64,000 bases of DNA from NCBI RefSeq assembly GCF_000758605.1, contig NZ_CP009282.1, positions 7,378,001-7,442,000 on the forward strand. Direction: 5' to 3'. The notes under the pieces were generated by a model. The model saw only the letters and a program-made list of their open reading frames with translations. It was not told the DNA's origin and searched no databases. The stretch comes from Paenibacillus sp. FSL R5-0912. Its GTDB lineage: Bacteria; Bacillota; Bacilli; Paenibacillales; Paenibacillaceae. Of this stretch, positions 27,101 to 34,036 are shown piece by piece. Position numbers and translations under genes: made by a program. Position 1 is the stretch's first letter, and every line of letters begins with the position of its first letter.

Positions 27101-27134
27101 ATGCCGGCGGATGTTCATAGGGCTTCATCTTCAT
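24123..27134 (-). CDS. GH65 disaccharide phosphorylase fused to beta-phosphoglucomutase
   Basis: A 1003-aa natural fusion. Residues 1 to about 780 are a GH65 phosphorylase (maltose/kojibiose/trehalose phosphorylase type), with the general-acid Glu in AVTGPDEYTAIVNNNAYTN and the YFWDTEMY substrate loop. Residues about 785-1003 are a HAD beta-phosphoglucomutase (nucleophile D793 in FDLDGVITDS, then GLASAS and GKPDPEIF, with VEDAAAG). One polypeptide would phosphorolyse an alpha-glucoside to beta-glucose 1-phosphate and convert it to glucose 6-phosphate. ATG 27134 follows GGAGGAGAATATAGAG; a longer frame from 27266 lacks a good ribosome site. It is last in the AglEFG-like operon. The exact disaccharide is not readable. 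Confidence 0.93.
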   Translation of the reverse strand: MKMKPYEHPPALYPYREWSLGEEHYEEEYNQRSESVFALGNGYIGMRGNFEEGYQGKAGTSVAGNYLNGFYDSEPIVYPEGAFGFPSRNQAMLNVTDARMIELSIEGHDFRLDQGKVHRYERCLDMQSGILHREVEWESPAGHRVLLQIRRMVSLVHKHLAAIDYAVTALNFSGTLKFESAVDGEIRRPEATDDPRLGAGSAEPSLLLEDTGYDTATRKLWMKQRTRHTRFALLTAVSHGLLAKSGREMSHQLIGQRISVCYAAAVCSGETVRLTKYITYHTSKDYVEEELQGRSDRVLEMAGELGFTGLAGEQQEYLDTFWAHTDVEINGDPALQQGIRFNAFQLLQSAGRDGATNIGAKGLTGEGYEGHYFWDTEMYMLPFFTFTQPEVSRALLEFRYATLGKARERAAVMSQKGALYPWRTIDGEENSAYFPAGTAQAHINADIAYGLKQYVLATGDTEFLVAQGAEILFETSRFWADLGHYNPARGGAFCIDAVTGPDEYTAIVNNNAYTNLMVQDQFMYAYETAQLLQEEYPADYERLQLAIGLSMEEAEGWREAAGRMFIPFDEGLGIYAQDDTFLTKQKWDFEHTPPDKYPLLLNYHPLVIYRHQVLKQADLVMAMFLLGNKFSLADKIRNYNYYEPLTTHDSSLSPCIHSIMSAEIGDLTGAYAYFDRTVRMDLDDINRNAKDGLHMAAMAGSWMSIVNGFGGLRLYEGQLSFDPALPEQWESYRFKITVRGQLLDIFVDREVAVYTLLAGTGLEIRHKDQLLRLLPQEPVKISLAGRLQAVIFDLDGVITDSAEYHYLAWQALADELGIPFSREKNERLKGVSRMESLEIVLEGSGLALLPEAEKLRLAEKKNDHYKQMIGRITPADLLPGIPELLDSLRERGISTGLASASLNAPLILERLGAAHWFQAVADPAELRKGKPDPEIFLKAAELLGAAPGNCIGVEDAAAGVAAIKAAGMKAVGIGSAAQLSAADLLLPSTSALDAGKLLELCAR

Positions 27135-27270
27135 CTCTATATTCTCCTCCTGATTGCGAATTTCTCCTGACCCCCGTATTGGATCTCCGGGGGACAGACC
27201 TCCGCTCTTTACATTCCCGCCGGAAATGGCGGTACTCATGTACACCCGGCACCTGCTCTGAGCCATGGGC

Positions 27271-28362
27271 TCAGCCCTTCACCGAGCCGCCCATCAGACC
27301 TCTGACGAAATACTTTTGCAGCAGGAAGAAGATCGCCAGCGGCATCAGCATTGAGATAAACGCAGCTGAAGTCAACAAATGCCAGTCATTGCCGCGTGAG
27401 CCGACCAGATCGGCGATCTTCATGGACATTACCTGCACCGACGGCTGGTTGCCGATGAAGATCAGTGATACCAGATAATCATTCCACACCCAGAGGAACT
27501 GGAAGATTCCGATGGAGGCGAGCGCAGGCACAGAGAGCGGCAGAATCAGTCTGCTGAAAATGGTAAAGTGGCTGGCCCCGTCAATGAAGGCTGATTCAAA
27601 CAGATCCTTCGGCAGCTGGCTGATGAAGTTATACATAAAGTACGTAACCAGCGGCAGGCCGAAGGCCGTGTGCGCCAGCCAGATTCCGAGATAACTGCCG
27701 TTGAGCCCCAGCGACGTGTAATCCTTCAGCACCGGAATCAGCGCAACCTGTATCGGAATGACCAGCATCGCGATAATGATAACGAACAGCGTCTTGCGGC
27801 CGGGAAATCGTAGCCAGGCGAAGGCGTATGCGGCAAAAGAAGCGATCAGCACCGGAATCACCGTAGCCGGAACGGCAATCGTCAGCGTATTCCAGAACGC
27901 CTGCGATAATCCGCTGCCCTTCTGCACCGTCTCACTGCCGTCGGCTTCCTTAAGCTTGTATTCCTTGCCGGACAGTACATTCTTATAATTATCAAGCGTC
28001 AGGTCAGGCGTAGTCTTCCAGCCCTGCTCCTGCATATTGACCGTGCGTGCTCTGCGGTTCTCCCAGATCAGGCGGCTGTCATCCGCCTTCACACCAGCTT
28101 TGAGCTGATCATCACTGTAGGTTTTACCGTTCACCTCAATCGGCTGCCGCAGATCCACATCCTTGGACAGCTGCAGCGTTTCGCCAGCCTTCCACTCCTG
28201 ATGAGGGAAGACCTTCCACCAGCCGGTGTGCAGAATATCCGCAGCCGGACGGAAGGAGGAGGCAAAGAGCCCGAACGTTGGCAGAATCCAGATGAAGCAG
28301 ATGACGCCCAGTATCAGGTTAACAACCGTTTTGCTGCCTTTTCTTTTCTTTTTGCCGACCAT
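27271..28362 (-). CDS. Sugar ABC permease, AglG/MalG-like
   Basis: A 363-aa inner-membrane permease. The coupling motif is ESAFIDGASHFTIFSRLILP. About 100 extracytoplasmic residues (roughly 45-150) are inserted between the first and second membrane segments, longer than in ordinary MalG proteins and reminiscent of AglG of alpha-glucoside importers. Its ATG overlaps the stop of the upstream permease (TAATG). It works with the adjacent AglF-like permease and binding protein. No ATPase gene is present; such systems usually borrow a shared MsmK/MsiK-type ATPase. Confidence 0.92.
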   Translation of the reverse strand: MVGKKKRKGSKTVVNLILGVICFIWILPTFGLFASSFRPAADILHTGWWKVFPHQEWKAGETLQLSKDVDLRQPIEVNGKTYSDDQLKAGVKADDSRLIWENRRARTVNMQEQGWKTTPDLTLDNYKNVLSGKEYKLKEADGSETVQKGSGLSQAFWNTLTIAVPATVIPVLIASFAAYAFAWLRFPGRKTLFVIIIAMLVIPIQVALIPVLKDYTSLGLNGSYLGIWLAHTAFGLPLVTYFMYNFISQLPKDLFESAFIDGASHFTIFSRLILPLSVPALASIGIFQFLWVWNDYLVSLIFIGNQPSVQVMSMKIADLVGSRGNDWHLLTSAAFISMLMPLAIFFLLQKYFVRGLMGGSVKG

Positions 28363-29477
28363 TAGAATCCCCCCTGCTTGCGGAACTGACGCAGATTAAT
28401 AAGAATAACAGGCAATACCGCGATCAGGAGTACGATAGCCAGTGTTGAGCCGTAACCGAAGTTGCGGTACATGAAGAATTGCCGGTAGAACTGTGTCGCT
28501 ACTACTTCTGTATCGTATTGACCTCCCGTCATCACCATGACGACGTCAAATATTTTCAAGGTAAAGACAATAATGGTTGTGGTTACAGTCAGGATTGTCG
28601 AGGAGATAAACGGAATCATGATACCGAAAAAAATCTTCACCTCACCGGCGCCATCCACCCGTGCGGCTTCCAGAATATCGTCAGGAACACCTTTGATCGC
28701 AGCGGAGAAGATCACCATCGCGAACCCCGTCTGCATCCAGATCAGGATAATTATAAGGAAGAAATTATTCCAGGGCTGCAGCATACTCGTCCAGGCCTGC
28801 GGTTCGCCGCCGAAATAGGTTACGATTGCGTTCAGCAGTCCGATTTGCTCATCGCCCGGCTGATAATAATAGACAAACTTCCAGATCACACCTGCGGCAA
28901 CAAAGGATATGGCCATCGGCATGAAAATAATTGATTTGGCGATACGTTCATAACTGCTGCGGTCGGCAAGAATGGCAATAAGCAGCCCGAAGCATACACA
29001 GGCCAGCGTACCCACAAACACCCAGAGCAGATTGTTTCGCAGTGCAGTTGCCATCAGATGGTCGCTGAAGATTGCAGCATAGTTGCTGAGTCCGACGAAC
29101 TTCTCCGAAGAAGCATTGAAGAAGCTTAAGTACAGGGTCCGCAGCGCAGGCAGGATTAACAGCCAGCCGAGGATAATCACCGCGGGTCCGACAAATACGT
29201 AGGGCAGCACTTTCCTGCGGATACGATCGGGGTATTGCTCAACCGCCCAGGTCAGAGTGTAATAGATCAGATATACACCCAGTACGCCCCACAGCACGGC
29301 AAGCACCGCAGTCAGCAGCGGATTAAGCGTAGAATCGCGGAAAAACAAGAAGATCAGCCCATTGATCACAATGTTAGCGAGCAGCACTCCCAGCGATAAA
29401 AGCACCGCCCGGCCGCTGATTCTCTGCTTGGCCTGCGTACCTGGGGCACCGGCCTCCGGCTTTATTTGTGCATCCAT
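28362..29477 (-). CDS. Sugar ABC permease, AglF/MalF-like
   Basis: A 371-aa permease with an N-terminal tail, about eight membrane segments and the EAA motif EAARVDGAGEVKIFFGIMIP. AGGAGGAACTGAT precedes ATG 29477; an upstream in-frame ATG (29537) has none. It pairs with the AglG-like permease, overlapping by one base, in the alpha-glucoside operon. Confidence 0.92.
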   Translation of the reverse strand: MDAQIKPEAGAPGTQAKQRISGRAVLLSLGVLLANIVINGLIFLFFRDSTLNPLLTAVLAVLWGVLGVYLIYYTLTWAVEQYPDRIRRKVLPYVFVGPAVIILGWLLILPALRTLYLSFFNASSEKFVGLSNYAAIFSDHLMATALRNNLLWVFVGTLACVCFGLLIAILADRSSYERIAKSIIFMPMAISFVAAGVIWKFVYYYQPGDEQIGLLNAIVTYFGGEPQAWTSMLQPWNNFFLIIILIWMQTGFAMVIFSAAIKGVPDDILEAARVDGAGEVKIFFGIMIPFISSTILTVTTTIIVFTLKIFDVVMVMTGGQYDTEVVATQFYRQFFMYRNFGYGSTLAIVLLIAVLPVILINLRQFRKQGGF

Positions 29478-29538
29478 ATCAGTTCCTCCTAATAAGTTTT
29501 GCGCAGCAAAACTCTCTACATAAGCATTCTTTAACAAG

Positions 29539-29678
29539 TGGAAACGGCTACGCCGTCCTTAATAGGAATGCGTATGCTTCCGAAGCAGCGATACTACGTA
29601 TCGCTTTCAGGTATCCGTTTCAGCGAGAAATAGAAGGATAAATTATGGTGTGAAACATATAAATTCTTATAATTCAAG
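29539..29678. repeat. Dispersed ~140-bp intergenic repeat (copy 1)
   Basis: Present in inverted orientation at about 32646-32780 and in shortened form at about 23886-23968. It has a central hairpin, AGCGATAC-TAC-GTATCGCT (29587-29605). A 24-bp core (29612-29635 region on this strand) is shared without change with copy 2. It fills the gap between the AglE- and AglF-like genes. Confidence 0.75.
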
Positions 29679-29681
29679 AAA

Positions 29682-29720
29682 AAGAGGGGCAGGATTCATC
29701 ACTGCTGCCCTGCCCCTCTT
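29682..29720 (-). terminator. Terminator inside the alpha-glucoside operon
   Basis: AAGAGGGGCAGG (29682-29693) pairs with CCTGCCCCTCTT (29709-29720). On the minus strand it is followed by CTTTTTCTTG. It sits after the binding-protein gene and before the permeases, where partial termination would give excess binding protein. Confidence 0.8.
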
Positions 29721-29758
29721 CATCATTTACTTCCCCCTAAGTCCCGCTTACACGCTCC

Positions 29759-31189
29759 TTAGTTGTTCCAGCCGGACTGGATCTGCTCCAGGGCCTGATC
29801 CAGAGTAGCCGTTCCGCTCACATAGTCGGTCATGCCTTTCCAGAACGTGCCCGCACCCACCTTGCCGGGCATCAGGTCAGAGCCGTCAAACCGCAGGGTT
29901 GAAGCATCCTGCACCAGCTGCGCCATCCGGCGGTCGGATTCGGACTGGTACCAGTCCAGCGGGGCATCATTCATTGGCGCCACTACGCCGCCGGATTGTA
30001 CCCAGCTCTTAATCGATTCACCGGTGGTGAAGAATTCCATGACAGCACGTACTTCAGGACGGTCATTGAACATCGCGTAGATATCGCCTGCTACAAGTAC
30101 CGGCTTGCCGTATTGCTCATCAATCGGCGGGAGGTAGAACCAGTCATAATCTTCATCAACCTTGGCGGTTTCCGGGAAGAAGCTGGTAATGAAGTTCCCC
30201 ATCAGGTTGAACCAGGCTTTGGGAGGGTTCTCGAACATTGGCTTCGGAGCATCCCCGAAAGCAGTGGTTACGATGGATTTAGCGCCGCCGTATACATAGT
30301 CCTTGTTCATCCAAATTTTGGACATCACTTCTACAGCATTCTTCACTTCAGGAGAGGTGAACGGCAGCTCCCCGCTTACCCACTTGTCATAGTTCTCAGG
30401 AGTTGTGGTGCGCAGCATGATGTTCTCCACCCAGTCGGTGGCTGCCCAGCCGGTAGCCGCGCCGCTCTCAATACCGATAGCCCAGGCAGGATCACCGTCT
30501 TTGGCAATTTGCTCTGTCAGCGCCATCATCTCATCCCAAGTCTGCGGAACCGTGTATCCGGCATCGTCAAATTGCTTCTTAGGGTACCAGACCAGACTCT
30601 TCACGTTGCTGCGGTTCCAGATCCCGGCCATAATCTTGCCGTCTTTACCGTCCATGGTGGACATATCCAGCCAGCTCTTATTGTAATTGGCTGTCAGTTT
30701 CTCTTGATCCAGCACCCCTGTCAGATCGACTACCTTGCCGGTCTTCGCAATGGAAGCCAGGAGGCCCGGCTGCGGGAAGTCAGCGATATCCGGAGCGTTG
30801 CCGCCGTCGACACGGATATTAATCGTAGCTTCGAATTCCTTGGAGCCTTCATACTGAATATCAATCCCGGTTTTTTCTTCGAACTCTTTGATGCTGCTCT
30901 CAAATTTCACCTGGTCGGCGTCCACAAACGGGCCGAACATCGTTACCTTAGTCCCTTTATATTCACCTTTCATCGCTAAGTCCAGCGGGCTGCCAGCAGC
31001 TGTAGCCTCCGCATTATTTGTCGATTCCTGGTTGTTATCTGCTGCTGTTGCTGCCGGGGCCTCTGTTGCTGCCGGGGCTTCCGTCGGTGCCGCATTATTG
31101 TTATTCCCGCCGCATCCGCTGAGCATCATGGTGAAGGATAAACACAGCACCATAGCGAGTGACAGTTTACGTCCTGGAGCCTTCTTCAT
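29759..31189 (-). CDS. Sugar-binding lipoprotein, AglE-like
   Basis: A 476-aa family-1 solute-binding protein with a lipoprotein signal (lipobox LSGC, Cys26), then an Ala/Thr/Glu/Asn-rich linker (about 28-70) and the binding domain. The TMFGPFVDADQVKF, QYEGSKEFEATINI and GNAPDIADFPQPG segments resemble AglE-type alpha-glucoside receptors. ATG 31189 (MKKAPGRK) is preferred because ATG 31201 directly abuts the AAGGGG ribosome site. It is first in the operon with the two permeases and the GH65 fusion. Confidence 0.9.
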   Translation of the reverse strand: MKKAPGRKLSLAMVLCLSFTMMLSGCGGNNNNAAPTEAPAATEAPAATAADNNQESTNNAEATAAGSPLDLAMKGEYKGTKVTMFGPFVDADQVKFESSIKEFEEKTGIDIQYEGSKEFEATINIRVDGGNAPDIADFPQPGLLASIAKTGKVVDLTGVLDQEKLTANYNKSWLDMSTMDGKDGKIMAGIWNRSNVKSLVWYPKKQFDDAGYTVPQTWDEMMALTEQIAKDGDPAWAIGIESGAATGWAATDWVENIMLRTTTPENYDKWVSGELPFTSPEVKNAVEVMSKIWMNKDYVYGGAKSIVTTAFGDAPKPMFENPPKAWFNLMGNFITSFFPETAKVDEDYDWFYLPPIDEQYGKPVLVAGDIYAMFNDRPEVRAVMEFFTTGESIKSWVQSGGVVAPMNDAPLDWYQSESDRRMAQLVQDASTLRFDGSDLMPGKVGAGTFWKGMTDYVSGTATLDQALEQIQSGWNN

Positions 31190-31282
31190 TGTTTCATACA
31201 TCCCCTTTAATTGTTTTTAGAGACTGCATTAGGTCAGCTTAATTCCCGGAATGGCTACCGGCTGAGCACTGGACCACCTCCT

Positions 31283-31296
31283 TGCAAAGCTTTTCA
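31283..31296. promoter_or_regulatory. LacI-type operator O1
   Basis: TGCAAAGCTTTTCA, 13 of 14 match to palindrome TGAAAAGCTTTTCA, in the leader of the AglE-like gene downstream of its promoter. Confidence 0.65.
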
Positions 31297-31350
31297 GAGA
31301 ATGATAATTTGTACAGTTTAATGTCAGGGATTCCTGAGTCAGCAACATTA

Positions 31351-31364
31351 ATATAGCGCTTACA
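31351..31364. promoter_or_regulatory. Candidate cre (CcpA) site
   Basis: Read on the minus strand, TGTAAGCGCTATAT matches the cre consensus TGWAANCGNTNWCA at all but the last two defined positions. It overlaps the predicted transcription start of the sugar operon. Confidence 0.45.
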
Positions 31365-31369
31365 TTTCC

Positions 31370-31398
31370 ATAATATCACATGTTGAATGCGTTTCCAA
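31370..31398 (-). promoter_or_regulatory. Candidate promoter of the alpha-glucoside operon
   Basis: On the minus strand TTGGAA (31393-31398), 17 bp, TATTAT (31370-31375). Operators lie on both sides and a cre-like site just downstream. Confidence 0.5.
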
Positions 31399-31535
31399 TA
31401 CTGTAAATTCATCTTTTCCAGGGTTTTATTTTTAATTTGAGGTATTTCTGCACCTTTCACCTCTGGCAACCGTATTTTCGGCAGATTTTCGTGTAAACTA
31501 AGCGTAATAATTTACATTAATCTGCTGAATTTTGG

Positions 31536-31549
31536 TGAAAAGCTTTTCA
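31536..31549. promoter_or_regulatory. LacI-type operator O2, perfect palindrome
   Basis: TGAAAAGCTTTTCA, a perfect 14-bp palindrome upstream of the sugar-operon promoter and 253 bp from O1, a spacing that could permit looping. Confidence 0.7.
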
Positions 31550-31623
31550 GATTTAGAAAAAGAGACCGCTCTGCCCCTCCACAACCCAGGCCGCAGCGCT
31601 TCAATCCTGTCCGCAAGCAGGTT

Positions 31624-32628
31624 TCATTTCTCACGCGAGGATTCTCTTACAACCAGCTTATGCTCCATCTTTTCTTTCATGACAGCCACAGAGCCGGTCG
31701 TTAATAACTCATGCAGCTTCTCCGCAGCCCGGTAACCCAGTTGATAAATCGGCTGTGCGATCGTTGTCAGCTTCGGAATGAACATGCCGGACATCCGCAG
31801 ATTGTCGAAACCGATCACCGACACCTGACCCGGCACCAGAATATTGCGGTCCTTCAGATAAGAGATCGTTCCCATGGCGAACTCATCGGCCACACAGAAT
31901 ACAGCGGTCAGCTCCGGATAGTCACTGAACAGCTCATGCGATGCCTGATACGCCTGTTCAAAGCGGTGATTGGCGTATTTGACCTTCTCCACATTACGTT
32001 CCAAACCGAATTCCTTGAGCGCTCTGACGAATCCGGCAACACGCGGGGGCCCGGACACCGAGTTATCATGATTGAAGCCGATCATTCCGATCTCCTGGTG
32101 ACCCAGCTCAATCAGGAATTTCACCGCATCATACGCTGCCTTCTCATCATCGACCTCCACCGAAGCCACCTCATACTCATCGGAATGGGAGGAGACCAGC
32201 ACGAACGGAATTCTGCAGCCTACCAGCTTCTCATAATACTCGGGGTACAGCACATCACTGGCGAACACGACTCCGTCCACCTGCTTCTCATGGAAGGTAT
32301 CGATATAAGACAGCGTCCGCTCCTTGTCCCGGTCTGTATTGCAGATCATCAGACTGTAGCCGAGCTTAATGCAGGCATCCTGCATCCCCCGGATCACCCC
32401 TGCGAAATACAGGTTCTCAATATCGGGAATAAGCAGGCCCAGTGTATAAGACTTCTTGTAAATCAAACCGCGCGCAAACGCATTAGGCTGATACTTCAGC
32501 GCTTCTATGGCTTCCATGACCCGGCTGCGTTTACTCTCAACTACCGTGTCCGGCGCATTCATTACACGGGAAACCGTGCTGATGGATACATCGGCCATTC
32601 TGGCTACATCCCTGATTGTTGGCTTCAT
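31624..32628 (-). CDS. LacI-family repressor of the alpha-glucoside locus
   Basis: A 334-aa regulator with HTH at residues 3-50 (TIRDVARMADVSISTVSRVMN), hinge (NAFARGLIYKKS) and sugar-sensing domain (LGLLIPDIENLYFAGVIRGM, FVLVSSH, VIGFDNLRMSGMF, TTIAQPIYQLG). AAGGAAG precedes ATG 32628; the longer frame starting at 32676 runs into a repeat element. Four copies of one palindromic operator surround this gene and the sugar-operon promoter, pointing to autoregulation and control of transport and phosphorolysis, with a malto- or other alpha-glucoside as inducer (inference). Confidence 0.93.
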   Translation of the reverse strand: MKPTIRDVARMADVSISTVSRVMNAPDTVVESKRSRVMEAIEALKYQPNAFARGLIYKKSYTLGLLIPDIENLYFAGVIRGMQDACIKLGYSLMICNTDRDKERTLSYIDTFHEKQVDGVVFASDVLYPEYYEKLVGCRIPFVLVSSHSDEYEVASVEVDDEKAAYDAVKFLIELGHQEIGMIGFNHDNSVSGPPRVAGFVRALKEFGLERNVEKVKYANHRFEQAYQASHELFSDYPELTAVFCVADEFAMGTISYLKDRNILVPGQVSVIGFDNLRMSGMFIPKLTTIAQPIYQLGYRAAEKLHELLTTGSVAVMKEKMEHKLVVRESSREK

Positions 32629-32645
32629 AGCTCTGACTTCCTTTT

Positions 32646-32780
32646 TATAAAGATAAGAGTTTATCTGCTTACGCAATAAATGTTCCTTATCTTTCTCGCT
32701 GAAACGGATACCTGAGCCGATATGTAATATCGCTGCTCCGGAAGCATAGGCTTTCCTGAAGCACAGCGCAGCCGTTTTTA
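32646..32780. repeat. Dispersed ~140-bp intergenic repeat (copy 2, inverted)
   Basis: Inverted relative to copy 1. The shared block from 32692 reads TTTCTCGCTGAAACGGATAC and continues four more identical bases. The central hairpin is CGATAT-GTA-ATATCG (32718-32732); compared with copy 1 (CGATAC/GTATCG) both sides of one base pair have changed together. It lies between the lacI promoter and the lacI start, so it is probably transcribed as leader. Confidence 0.75.
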
Positions 32781-32784
32781 ATTA

Positions 32785-32796
32785 GAAAAGCTTTTC
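32785..32796. promoter_or_regulatory. LacI-type operator O3
   Basis: GAAAAGCTTTTC, immediately downstream of the lacI -10, where repressor would block transcription. Confidence 0.7.
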
Positions 32797-32802
32797 AAAG
32801 CG

Positions 32803-32831
32803 ATTATAGCAAGGCTCCCGCAAATTGGCAA
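32803..32831 (-). promoter_or_regulatory. Promoter of the alpha-glucoside lacI gene
   Basis: On the minus strand TTGCCA (32826-32831), 17 bp, TATAAT (32803-32808). The -35 matches 5 of 6 and the -10 perfectly. Operator O3 starts at about +1. Confidence 0.75.
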
Positions 32832-32970
32832 GATCTTTGTTATACGCTTACATTTCGCTTCCCCCGGAAGGAATTTCTGATAATTAATCCCCCTTATGCT
32901 ATTCACCGGCTGCGGATTTTGCCTGTTTGGCTAATGGACAACGCCTATTTTTTAATCACCTCCGTCCATC

Positions 32971-32984
32971 TGAAAAGCTTCCCA
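32971..32984. promoter_or_regulatory. LacI-type operator O4 (imperfect)
   Basis: TGAAAAGCTTCCCA, 12 of 14 match, upstream of the lacI promoter and 186 bp from O3. Confidence 0.5.
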
Positions 32985-33283
32985 ACTAACCATTTCACCT
33001 TACCCTGCAGACCATTATGTAGCTATAGCACATTAATCGCTATACCTATATGGAGTGAACTTACGTATATAGATCTAACTTGCTGAACAACGCCTGCATA
33101 TCAATTGAGAGTAACGAGTGTGGAATGCACAGCAGTTAATTGTATTTCCTGCAGACAACTATTCAAATTCCGGTCAGTCACTGCGGGACTGGGGGAGTAC
33201 GTCAATGCCTTACACTTGATTCTCCAGCGGAAGAGTAGAGACTTCTTAGGGAGCACTTTAGATACTGTAGAAACCGTAGATAG

Positions 33284-33319
33284 TTTAGAGACTTTAGAGA
33301 CTTTAGAGACTTTAGACAC
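33284..33319. repeat. Four tandem 9-bp units
   Basis: TTTAGAGAC repeated three times exactly and once as TTTAGACAC, preceded by looser GTAGA-type units. Short open frames across it on both strands lack ribosome sites and are ignored. Confidence 0.75.
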
Positions 33320-33327
33320 TGCAGACA

Positions 33328-33530
33328 AAAATGTTGTACGTTTTACAACTTGGATTGATGGTTAGCCGGGTGTTCGGGAGGATTGTTGTATGAAATACAA
33401 CAATAATCCTGCTGAGCCGCTTGAACAAGGTAAAATGTTGCCTTTTGTACAACAATTTTGGATTAGGGCCGGTATGAGGAGGATAATGTTGTATTTGGTG
33501 CAGGATTTTACAATAAGTAACTGCATCTCT
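33328..33530. repeat. Two imperfect ~104-bp tandem copies rich in GTTGTA/TACAAC
   Basis: Copies start with AAAATGTTG at 33328 and 33432, then share TGGATT, CCGG and AGGAT(T/A)-ATGTTGTAT-like blocks. The first contains a strong hairpin, AGGATTGTTGTAT with ATACAACAATAATCCT (33379-33410). I see no gene between 32985 and 34036. Confidence 0.55.
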
Positions 33531-33719
33531 GCCACAGAAAACGGATTAAATCGGGAAATTCCTCGTCAACAGTGCCGCCTAGAAGTTCAATTCACAGAAT
33601 AACGGATTAGCCAGGATTGGTTTTATGTTGGGGTTTTATGGTGAAATCTTGAGTTCAGTCTAGACAATGCTAGGATAAGGGTCCGTACCAGCCTGCCTGC
33701 AGATTAAGCCATGAGCCCG

Positions 33720-33862
33720 GTGCAGATCTGGTGCTGATTTAGTGCTGATCCGGTGCTGACCTGGTGCTGATTCGGTGCTGACCTGGTGCTGATCCGGTGC
33801 TGATCCGGTGCTGATTTGGTGCTGATTTGGTGTTGACCCGGTGCTAATCAGGTGCTGATCCG
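33720..33862. repeat. Thirteen tandem 11-bp units
   Basis: Consensus GTGCTGATCCG repeated 13 times without indels over 143 bp; the variable part is mainly the last four bases (TCCG, CCTG, TTTG, TTCG). The 11-bp period is close to one helical turn and not a multiple of three, so it is not protein coding. Confidence 0.9.
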
Positions 33863-34036
33863 GAAGAATACCGGACCAAGCGATATAGCTTCTTCATCCG
33901 TAATATCCCCTCCTTCCCCATACCGCTTACTTAAAGTGTGTAAATAATATTATTTCATGTTATAATTGGCGGGTAGATCAATCCATAGCTGCAAATACTG
34001 CTTACTGATGCTGAAGCATCCATTATGGGAGGGATT

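Noticed and set aside
27135..27266. N-terminal extension of the GH65 fusion
   Set aside because: The 44 extra residues do not resemble GH65, and the ribosome site GGAGGAGA lies before ATG 27134.
31239..31469. 76-codon minus-strand open frame
   Set aside because: It lies over the promoter, cre-like site and operator of the sugar operon and has no ribosome site.
33101..33602. Several short open frames in the repeat-rich gap
   Set aside because: Low-complexity translation of 9-bp repeats or of the GTTGTA elements, without ribosome sites.
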